38,906 bases of DNA from Dehalococcoidia bacterium. GTDB taxonomy: Bacteria > Chloroflexota > Dehalococcoidia > SZUA-161 > SpSt-899. Of the stretch, positions 16,011 through 23,281 are shown piece by piece. Where the stretch lies: the NCBI GenBank assembly GCA_023271515.1, contig JALPXQ010000003.1:1-38906 (forward strand), written 5' to 3'. Both the position numbers and the translations under genes were made by a program. The stretch's first letter is position 1. Each line of letters begins with the position of its first letter. The notes under the pieces are model-generated. The model was not told the origin of the DNA and did no database searches. It saw nothing but the letters and a program-made list of their open reading frames with translations.

Positions 16011-18569
16011 ATGTCAAAAGTGAAAATCAGTATGTCAGTGTTGCTGACCGCTTTGGTGATGGTCAGTATGCTGGCAATGGGATGCCCGCCACGGGTGGTT
16101 GAGCCACCGGTGGTAGAGCCGCCAGTACGCATGGGGGCCTGGCTGGATGAGATTGTCGCCATCATCATGGATCACGACCTTGCGATCCCGAAGATCGCAG
16201 CAGGTGAGCTCCACCTGTTCGGTGACGACATAGCAGATCCCGAATTCTTCGAGAAGGTCGTGGCGCATCCAGAGATGGGCTACGAGAAACTGTTCGGGGT
16301 ATTTATGGAGTTGACCTTCAACCCCGCCGGGACCCCTGAGGATCCCACCTTCCGCGACGGCAGGCTCAATCCGTTCGCTGTCCCCCGGATACGGGAGGCG
16401 ATGAACTGGCTCCTCGATCGAGACTACATCGCCGAAGAGATCTGGAAGGGGATGGCGATTCCGAGGTATTTCCCCCTACATCCCGCCTTCCCCGACTATG
16501 CCAGAATTATCGACGTTGCCAGAGCACTCGAGCTCCGCTACGCCTACGACCCGGACAAGGGACGGGCAATAATCCTCGAGGAGATGGAGAAACTCGGTGC
16601 TGAGCTCATCGACGGCATCTGGCACTGGGAGATAGAGGGGGTGATGGAGCCGGTGGAGATAATCGTCCTTGGCCGGATCGAGGACGCCCGGAAAGAACTG
16701 GCCCACCACGTGACCGGGATACTGGAAGATCTGGGCTTTGTTGTCAAGGAGATGATCAAGACGGCAGCCGACGCGTCGCCGATCTGGCTCCACGGCCATC
16801 CCTATGACGGGCTGATGCACATCTACACCGGAGGCTGGATCGCCACCGTGATCTCCCGTGACCAGCGGGGAGTGTTTGACTTCTTCTACACCGAGAGGGG
16901 CATACCCCTCCCACTCTGGGAGTATACTAAACCCACTCCGGAGTTCGATGAGCTCGCCGAGAGGCTGGGCCTTGCCGACTACGAGTGCCTTGAGGAACGC
17001 GCCGCCATGATGGGAAGGGCCCTGGAACTGGTGATGCAGGACTCCCACCGGATATTTGTCGCCAATAGCGTGGGATTTATGCCGCGCCGGGCAGAGATCG
17101 CGCTTGCGTCCTGTCTTGCCGGGGGCATCGGCGGTGGCTGGCTCTGGGGGTTGACTATACGCTTCGAGTGCCCGGTTACGGGTGAAATTCAGCCAGGGGG
17201 ATCGGCGACCGTCGCCATGCCCAACCTTATGGTCGACCCCTGGAACCCGGTCGCCGGCTCCAACTGGCTCTTTGACTGGATGTTTAAACGGGCCATGTCC
17301 GAGTGGGGCGCGGCTCCGGATCCCTTCACGGGGCTATGGCATCCGCAGCGGCTCGAGCGAGCGGAGGTCTATGTAAGGGAGGGCCTGCCCGTCGGGGTAA
17401 CCCTTGACTGGGTAGACCTGCAGTTCGTCCCCGAGGCTATGGAGGTCCCGGCAGACGCCTGGGTTGACTGGTGTGCCGTGGAAGAGCGGTTCATCACTAA
17501 GGCCGAGGCCTCAGCAAAGGAAGGATGGGATCCCGAAAGGGCCACCGCCGACGCGAGAATCCGGGTTCACTATCCGGCCGACCTCTTCGACAAGGTGAAG
17601 TGGCACGACGGCAGCCCGCTTGACATGGGAGACTTCCTGATGCAGATGATTATTCATTTCGACAGGGCGAAGGAGGAGAGTCCCATCTTCGACCCCGCGT
17701 GGGTGCCGGAATACGAAACCTTCATGGAACACTTCCGCGGCGTGAGGATTGTAAGCGAGGATCCGCTTATCATCGAGTCCTACACCACTATGACCGCGCT
17801 GGATGCGGAGGTGATGGCTGCTGATTGGACCTGGTGGCCGGAGTATTTCCGTGGTCCTGGCGCCTGGCACAACGTGGCGCTGGGGGTACTTGCGGAGACG
17901 GCCGAGGAGCTTGCTTTTGGCTCCGCCAAGGCGGGCGATCTTGGGGTAGAGTGGATGAGCTTCATCGCCGGCCCGAGCCTGCCCATCCTTGAGCGGCACC
18001 TGGGCGAGGCCAAAGCGGGGGGCTGGATCCCTTATGCGCCCACACTCGGCGAGTTTATAACCCCCGAGGAAGCCGCTGCCCGCTATGCCAACTTGCAGAA
18101 CTGGTTTGAGGAGAGAGGGCATTTCTGGCTCGCCACGGGGCCGTTTTACCTCCATGCAGCGTTTCCCGTTGAGGAAATTCTGCATCTCAAGCGGTTCCCC
18201 TATTTCCCCGACCCGGCGGATAAATGGGTAGGCTTTGTTGAGCCCCGGATCGCTGAGGTCGATGTTACCGGGCCCAGGGTGGTCACCGCCGGGGACGAGG
18301 CGGCCTTCGATATCGAGGTGACCTTCGAGGGTGAGCCCTACCCGGTGGCCGATGTAGACTTCGTGACCTATCTTCTGGTCGACGCCACGGGTGAAATCGT
18401 CCATGTCGGTGAGGCCGTGGCAGTCCGGGATGGGCTGTGGCAGGTGGTGCTCCCCGGAGCATTGACCGCTGGACTGGTTGCAGGCTCCACCAGCCTGGAG
18501 GTGATCGTCGCACCTATAGTTGTCGCCATTCCCACCTTCGATGCGGCAATGTTTGTGCTGCTCCCATAA
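16011..18569 (+). CDS. Family-5 peptide-type ABC substrate-binding lipoprotein with apparently permuted lobes
   Basis: Extracytoplasmic solute-binding protein of an oligopeptide/dipeptide-type importer. The N-terminus is a lipoprotein signal (hydrophobic 8-24, then LAMGC) followed by a Pro/Val-rich linker. At 852 aa it is far longer than the usual roughly 550. Segments that normally lie in the second half of the family come first: NPFAVPRIREAMNWLLDRDY at about 120, then the AYDPDKGRAIILEEM, LEDLGFVVKEM and YTGGW region. The usual N-lobe signatures come later: LMVDPWNPVAGSNWLFDWMF at about 405 and VKWHDGSPLDMGDF at about 528. A C-terminal Ig-like domain (about 745-840) ends the protein. Strong AAAGGAGG site before the ATG. 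Substrate is inferred as peptides from the neighbours. Confidence 0.88.
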   Translation: MSKVKISMSVLLTALVMVSMLAMGCPPRVVEPPVVEPPVRMGAWLDEIVAIIMDHDLAIPKIAAGELHLFGDDIADPEFFEKVVAHPEMGYEKLFGVFMELTFNPAGTPEDPTFRDGRLNPFAVPRIREAMNWLLDRDYIAEEIWKGMAIPRYFPLHPAFPDYARIIDVARALELRYAYDPDKGRAIILEEMEKLGAELIDGIWHWEIEGVMEPVEIIVLGRIEDARKELAHHVTGILEDLGFVVKEMIKTAADASPIWLHGHPYDGLMHIYTGGWIATVISRDQRGVFDFFYTERGIPLPLWEYTKPTPEFDELAERLGLADYECLEERAAMMGRALELVMQDSHRIFVANSVGFMPRRAEIALASCLAGGIGGGWLWGLTIRFECPVTGEIQPGGSATVAMPNLMVDPWNPVAGSNWLFDWMFKRAMSEWGAAPDPFTGLWHPQRLERAEVYVREGLPVGVTLDWVDLQFVPEAMEVPADAWVDWCAVEERFITKAEASAKEGWDPERATADARIRVHYPADLFDKVKWHDGSPLDMGDFLMQMIIHFDRAKEESPIFDPAWVPEYETFMEHFRGVRIVSEDPLIIESYTTMTALDAEVMAADWTWWPEYFRGPGAWHNVALGVLAETAEELAFGSAKAGDLGVEWMSFIAGPSLPILERHLGEAKAGGWIPYAPTLGEFITPEEAAARYANLQNWFEERGHFWLATGPFYLHAAFPVEEILHLKRFPYFPDPADKWVGFVEPRIAEVDVTGPRVVTAGDEAAFDIEVTFEGEPYPVADVDFVTYLLVDATGEIVHVGEAVAVRDGLWQVVLPGALTAGLVAGSTSLEVIVAPIVVAIPTFDAAMFVLLP

Positions 18570-18589
18570 GGGGAAAACAATAACAAGGC

Positions 18590-18622
18590 ACGGCGAGGGG
18601 CACCGCGGGTGCCCCTTGCCGT
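18590..18622 (+). other. Strong intercistronic hairpin after the binding-protein gene
   Basis: ACGGCGAGGGGCACC pairs with GGTGCCCCTTGCCGT: 15 bp including one G-U, with a GCG loop. No T-run follows, so it is more likely an mRNA 3'-end stabiliser or partial attenuator that keeps binding-protein mRNA above permease mRNA. The permease ribosome site (AAGGAG) begins right after the stem. Confidence 0.75.
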
Positions 18623-18638
18623 AAGGAGATAAGGCGCC

Positions 18639-19793
18639 ATGAGCGAGATGGCTATCTCAGAGGCACAAGAAACTCGGGCAGGCCCCGGACAGGGTTCAGG
18701 GATAAGGATCATGCTTTCCCGCTCCCTTGCCAGGATCGGGAGGTACGCACTTGTCAGGCTGCTTACGATCGGCATCGCCGTCGTCATCGGGATATTGTTA
18801 ACCATCTTCATCGCCAACTGGGGCGGGCACCTGGATGAACTAAAGAAGGCTGAGATAAGCTATGGAGTGATGGTGGCTCTCCGCGAGCGGCCGGAATGGC
18901 GCATCTTGCCGAGGGAGGAGCGCGACGCAATCTACCAGGAGATGGTTGCCATCGAGCGGGCGCGGAGGGGGTTGGACAGGCCGTTCCTGGTGCGCACCCC
19001 CGGATACCTTATCAGTGCGCTAACGCTGGACCTGGGACGGGCGGCTCATATGACCAGCCCTTCCGGATCGAGCCAGGTGCGGCTGATCATCCTTGAGCTG
19101 CTCCCGGCCACCCTGGTGCTCTTCGGCCCCGCCAATCTTCTACTCTTTTTCCTCGCGCTCTTCGGCGCCCTCTTCCTCTCGCGCCGCTATGGAAGCAAGC
19201 TGGACAAGGCAATCATTGCCCTTGCTCCCACCTCAGCCGCCCCGGCGTGGTTTTACGGTCTCTTCTTAATCCTTATCTTCGCCGTAGTGTTGGGATGGTT
19301 GCCCTTCGGGGGGATGGTTGAGGCTCCACCCCCCCCAACGATATGGGGGTATGCCTTAAGCCTCCTTGAACACCTGGTTCTGCCCGTTACGGCCATCGTG
19401 ATCAGCGCCGTTTTCGTCAACATCTACTCCTGGCGCACCTTCTTCCTCATCCACTCCAGCGAGGACTATGTAGAGATGGCCAGGGCCAAGGGGCTGAGGT
19501 CGGGGGCGATCGAGCGAAAGTACGTCTTGCGGCCGACCCTCCCACCGATCATCATGCAGTTTGCCCTGACGCTCATCTTCATGTGGATGGGGGCTATCAT
19601 CCTGGAGACGATCTTCGGCTGGCCGGGACTGGGCAGGCAAATGTATAGAGCGATCCGCGGCGGCGAAACCCCGGTTATCGTAGGGATAACAATCATCTTT
19701 GCCTACCTGCTGGCGGCGACACTCTTTATTATAGATATCATCTTCGCGTTGGTTGATCCGCGGGTGAAGGTCGGGGCTGAAAGGAGGGTATGA
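18639..19793 (+). CDS. dppB: ABC transporter permease, DppB/OppB type
   Basis: Inner-membrane permease of the peptide-type importer. A roughly 30-residue N-terminal cytoplasmic tail precedes TM1 (about 41-60), a long extracytoplasmic segment rich in charged residues (about 65-140) and the BPD_transp_1 core with five more helices. The EAA loop that contacts the ATPase is in YVEMARAKGLRSGAIERKYV. ATG 18639 follows AAGGAG, although at a long distance of about 11 bases; ATG 18648 is possible. It is followed by dppC after 1 bp. Confidence 0.88.
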   Translation: MSEMAISEAQETRAGPGQGSGIRIMLSRSLARIGRYALVRLLTIGIAVVIGILLTIFIANWGGHLDELKKAEISYGVMVALRERPEWRILPREERDAIYQEMVAIERARRGLDRPFLVRTPGYLISALTLDLGRAAHMTSPSGSSQVRLIILELLPATLVLFGPANLLLFFLALFGALFLSRRYGSKLDKAIIALAPTSAAPAWFYGLFLILIFAVVLGWLPFGGMVEAPPPPTIWGYALSLLEHLVLPVTAIVISAVFVNIYSWRTFFLIHSSEDYVEMARAKGLRSGAIERKYVLRPTLPPIIMQFALTLIFMWMGAIILETIFGWPGLGRQMYRAIRGGETPVIVGITIIFAYLLAATLFIIDIIFALVDPRVKVGAERRV

Positions 19794-19794
19794 T

Positions 19795-21117
19795 ATGAGG
19801 CAGGGGTTGAGGCAACTGATGCGCTACCCGGCCGCCGTGGTGGGGCTGGCGATCATCGGGATACTCATAGTGGTGGCCATCTGGACCGTTATCGCCATCC
19901 CCTACAGTGAGGCGATAAGGCTCTGGCGAGGAGGGGGAGGAATCTGGGAGGAGTCCCCCAGGACCGCCTGGCCGCGCTGGATAAACCTCTTGCCATGGGA
20001 GAACCGCCCCACAACCATCATCGTGTGCAGCACGGAGGTAGGGGAAAAGACCGTACGGCCCCTGGCAGAGGGGATAAGCGAGGTGGAGATCGTGCTTCCA
20101 TTCGACTTCACCTATGACGGTTTCCCTCAGGAAGTGACCATATTCTTTGCGGCTGAGTACGATGAGCGACCGCCGCACGTAGAAATTACCTGGGTGACCC
20201 CTGATGGGAGAGAGATCCGCGTCGGGGAGATCACCGCAGTGGGAGCGTACCGTATGTCGCAAGATGCACACCTCACGCGCCGGCTTGGAGGGAAGCCCGC
20301 CCACATCGGGCTCTTTGCCGACCCGGCCGCCGAGGATCTGCCCATCAAGGGCGAATACGCTCTGCGGCTGGAGGGCTGGCTGTTTGAAGAGGACGCTGAT
20401 CTAGATGCCAGGCTGGTGGTCTATGGCCAGGTACACGGCCTTGCCGGGACCGACCACCTGCGCCGGGACCTGATGGTGGGGCTGTCCTGGGGGATTCCGG
20501 TCGCCCTCGCCTTCGGGGTTCTGGCGGCCGTGGGGGCACAGATAAGCACATTCCTCCTGGCGGCGATCGGGGTCTGGTATGGGAAGTGGGTGGATGGCGC
20601 TTTCCGCTGGCTCACCCAGGTGAACATCATCTTGCCGATGGTTCCCATTCTTATCATGGTCGGCATGTTCTTCTCGCGGAGCATCTGGGTGATACTGGGG
20701 GTAGTTATCCTCCTCAGTATCTTCAGCTCATCCTATTTTGTTTTGCGCGCCATGTTCCTCCAGATAAAGGAATCACCCTATATCGAGGCGGCCAGGGCAT
20801 ACGGAGCGGGGAGCTCCAGGATTATCTTCCGGTACCTGTGCCCCAAGATCATCCCGGTGCTCCTTCCACAGTTTGTTATGATAATCCCTACCTTTGTCTT
20901 CCTGGAGGCATCGCTGGCGGTTCTGGGACTGGGCGACCCGCTCCTGCCGACCCTGGGCAAGATAATATACGACGCCCGGGCCAACGCCGCCATTTACAGG
21001 GGATGGGAGTACTGGATAGTGCAGCCGGCGCTCATCCTTCTGGTCATGGGGCTTGGCTTTGCCATGGTCGGCTACACCCTTGACCGCGTCTTTAATCCAA
21101 GGCTGAGACAGATATGA
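19795..21117 (+). CDS. dppC: ABC transporter permease, DppC/OppC type, with extra extracytoplasmic domain
   Basis: Second permease. TM1 is at about 14-34. The family motif that normally follows within about 40 residues (GTDxxGRD) appears only at about 219 as GTDHLRRDLMVGL. The intervening roughly 150 extra residues look like a beta-rich soluble domain (for example VEITWVTPDGREIRVGEI). The usual core follows, with the EAA loop PYIEAARAYGAGSSRIIFRY. AAAGGAGGG precedes the ATG. The stop overlaps the next start as ATGA. Total length 440 aa versus about 300 for standard DppC. Confidence 0.87.
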   Translation: MRQGLRQLMRYPAAVVGLAIIGILIVVAIWTVIAIPYSEAIRLWRGGGGIWEESPRTAWPRWINLLPWENRPTTIIVCSTEVGEKTVRPLAEGISEVEIVLPFDFTYDGFPQEVTIFFAAEYDERPPHVEITWVTPDGREIRVGEITAVGAYRMSQDAHLTRRLGGKPAHIGLFADPAAEDLPIKGEYALRLEGWLFEEDADLDARLVVYGQVHGLAGTDHLRRDLMVGLSWGIPVALAFGVLAAVGAQISTFLLAAIGVWYGKWVDGAFRWLTQVNIILPMVPILIMVGMFFSRSIWVILGVVILLSIFSSSYFVLRAMFLQIKESPYIEAARAYGAGSSRIIFRYLCPKIIPVLLPQFVMIIPTFVFLEASLAVLGLGDPLLPTLGKIIYDARANAAIYRGWEYWIVQPALILLVMGLGFAMVGYTLDRVFNPRLRQI

Positions 21118-22076
21118 AGAAAGACACCCTTATCGGGATCGAGGATCTGCGCCTCTACTTCCGCTCCGGTAGGGGTATTGTCCAGGCGGTGGATGGGGTG
21201 AGCTTCACGCTCGGTCGAGGGCCGTCTATGGTAATCGTCGGCGAGTCCGGCTGCGGGAAGACCTCACTGGCCAGGGCGATCTTGAGGCTGCTGCCCCGCA
21301 ACGTGCATACCCATTCGGGGCGAGTCTCCCTCAATGGCATTGACATAATGAAGCTTGGAGAGGAGCGCTTCCGGCGGGAGGTGAGGTGGCGCAGGATCGC
21401 CATGGTACCCCAGGCGGCGATGAATTCTCTGAACCCCGTGATCAAGGTTGGGGATCAGGTAGCAGAGCCACTGCTCGTACATGGACTGGTGGGGGGGAAG
21501 GGAGAGGCAGCGGAGCGGGCACAGGAGGCGTGCAAACTGGTAGGGCTCCCGGTGGATTTCTTAGACCGTTACCCCTTTGAGCTCTCGGGGGGAATGCGGC
21601 AGCGTGCCGCCATCGCCATGGCGCTGGTGACGAAGCCGGCACTGGTAATCCTCGATGAGCCGACCTCGGCGCTGGATGTATTGACGCAGGCAAACATCAT
21701 GAATGTGCTGAAAAAGATCAAGCGGGAAGTTGAGACGAGCTTTATTCTCATTACCCATGACATCGCCACCTCCAGTGAGCTGGCGGACGAGGCGGCAATC
21801 ATGTACGCCGGGCAGATAGTGGAAATATGCGACGCGGCGCGATTCTATCGCGAACCCTTCCACCCCTACGCAAGGAAGCTTATGGCGAGCGTGCCGACAC
21901 TGCGGGGGGATAAGGAGCTCGAGTTTATTCCAGGGCGACCCCCGAGCCTGATCAACCCTCCCCGTGGCTGTCGCTTTGCCGATCGTTGTCCCTCCCGGCT
22001 CGGTAAGTGCGAGAAGGAACCACCGCTGGGAGAGATTAGCACCGGGCACTGGGTGAAGTGCTGGCTATACAACTGA
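21114..22076 (+). CDS. dppD: ABC transporter ATPase, DppD/OppD type
   Basis: ATP-hydrolysing subunit in the cytoplasm. Walker [11 protein letters not shown]-loop in MVPQAAMNSLNP, signature LSGGMRQRAAI, Walker B LVILDEPTSALD, H-loop ITHD, and the C-terminal oligopeptide-transporter extension (PPRGCRFADRCPSRLGKC). It starts inside the dppC stop (ATGA) and is followed 10 bp later by the second ATPase. Length 320 aa is normal. Confidence 0.94.
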   Translation: MKKDTLIGIEDLRLYFRSGRGIVQAVDGVSFTLGRGPSMVIVGESGCGKTSLARAILRLLPRNVHTHSGRVSLNGIDIMKLGEERFRREVRWRRIAMVPQAAMNSLNPVIKVGDQVAEPLLVHGLVGGKGEAAERAQEACKLVGLPVDFLDRYPFELSGGMRQRAAIAMALVTKPALVILDEPTSALDVLTQANIMNVLKKIKREVETSFILITHDIATSSELADEAAIMYAGQIVEICDAARFYREPFHPYARKLMASVPTLRGDKELEFIPGRPPSLINPPRGCRFADRCPSRLGKCEKEPPLGEISTGHWVKCWLYN

Positions 22077-22086
22077 GGCAACAGAA

Positions 22087-23055
22087 ATGCAGAATGATAT
22101 ACTGCTTAGAGTGGAAGACCTACACACCTGGTTTGAGTTGAGGAAGTGGGGATTCCTGCATGCGGGGTTTGTGCGGGCAGTGGACGGGGTAAGCTTCGAG
22201 CTTAAGCGTGGAGAGGCGGTCGCCATTGTCGGTGAGTCCGGCTGCGGGAAGAGCACCCTGGCGAAGACTATTTTAGGTCTCGTCCTGCCCACAAAGGGTG
22301 GAATCAGCTTTAATGGGCGGGGGCTTGAGGCAAAGAAAATACGGGAGTACCGCTCCCAGGTCGGCTACATCCAGCAGGACCCCTATGGGGCGCTTGCCTC
22401 CTTCTTGAACGTGAGGGGCATTCTGGAGGAGCCCCTGCGCATCAACGGAGTGGGAAGTGCCGAAAGGAAGGAACGCATCGAGGAGGTTCTGACGGAGGTG
22501 AAGCTGACGCCGGTGGGGGAGTTCCTCCCGAAGTTTCCCCACATGCTCAGCGGAGGGCAGCAGCAGCGTGTGGTGATCGCCCGCGCCATGATCCTGAAGC
22601 CGAAGCTTATCGTTGCCGATGAGCCGGTGTCCATGCTCGATGCCTCGGTTCGGGTGGAGATACTCCAGCTCCTGGAGGGACTTCAGCATGCTCACGACTT
22701 GGGAGTGATCTACATCACCCACGACCTTGCCACCGTCCGCTACTTTACGGAGCGTATCTTCGTCATGTACGGGGCGAATCTGGTGGAACGGGCCAGGGTG
22801 AAAGAGCTATTGGATAACCCACTGCATCCCTATACCCGGGCTTTACTCACAGCCACCTCCAATCCCGACCCGGAGAATGCCGCTACCTTCAAAGAGGTGC
22901 CCTCCGGAGAACCCCCAAGTCTGCGCAGCCCCCCTGCAGGGTGCAGGTTCCACCCCCGGTGTTCTTCTATCATAAAGGGATTGTGTGATGTGGAGAGGCC
23001 ACCGGACTTTGAGCGCGGGTGGGGGCACTTCGTGATGTGTTGGCTTTACAAATGA
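22087..23055 (+). CDS. dppF: ABC transporter ATPase, DppF/OppF type
   Basis: Partner ATPase of DppD. Walker A GESGCGKST, Q-loop YIQQDPYGALAS, signature LSGGQQQRVVI, Walker B LIVADEPVSMLD, H-loop ITHD, and the C-terminal extension with PPAGCRFHPRCSSI. This completes a five-component importer (binding protein, two permeases, two ATPases). Its stop overlaps the start of a small membrane-protein gene (ATGA), so the operon continues. Confidence 0.94.
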   Translation: MQNDILLRVEDLHTWFELRKWGFLHAGFVRAVDGVSFELKRGEAVAIVGESGCGKSTLAKTILGLVLPTKGGISFNGRGLEAKKIREYRSQVGYIQQDPYGALASFLNVRGILEEPLRINGVGSAERKERIEEVLTEVKLTPVGEFLPKFPHMLSGGQQQRVVIARAMILKPKLIVADEPVSMLDASVRVEILQLLEGLQHAHDLGVIYITHDLATVRYFTERIFVMYGANLVERARVKELLDNPLHPYTRALLTATSNPDPENAATFKEVPSGEPPSLRSPPAGCRFHPRCSSIIKGLCDVERPPDFERGWGHFVMCWLYK

Positions 23056-23252
23056 GTCACCTAAGGCTTATCATCCTCGGGTTCCTATTACTCCTTGTTG
23101 GCGCCGTACTGCCTTTCGTTATGGTCATCCGGCTCCTGGAGTCTACATTTCTGCTGAATTTCGTGGCCGCTACCTCCTCAGTTGGCGGGCTGACCGTCGG
23201 GCTTATCGGGATCGTCCAGTACAACCGTTCAAGACGCCAGGGCATGGACTGA
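23052..23252 (+). CDS. Small two-helix membrane protein of unknown function
   Basis: The ORF track begins at ATG 23019 inside dppF, but ATG 23052 overlaps the dppF stop as ATGA and gives a 66-aa protein (MSHLRLIILGF...) that starts directly with a hydrophobic helix. Two membrane segments are visible at about 5-25 and 31-54, then a basic tail YNRSRRQGMD. No known family is recognised. Translational coupling to dppF suggests a role tied to the transporter or to the envelope protein that follows, but function cannot be inferred. Confidence 0.7.
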   Translation: MSHLRLIILGFLLLLVGAVLPFVMVIRLLESTFLLNFVAATSSVGGLTVGLIGIVQYNRSRRQGMD

Positions 23253-23281
23253 CCATCACCAGGGCGAATCTGGAGAAGATC

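Noticed and set aside
17511-18404. 297-aa minus-strand ORF inside the binding-protein gene
   Set aside because: Shadow ORF in GC-rich DNA; the plus-strand frame contains family signatures throughout.
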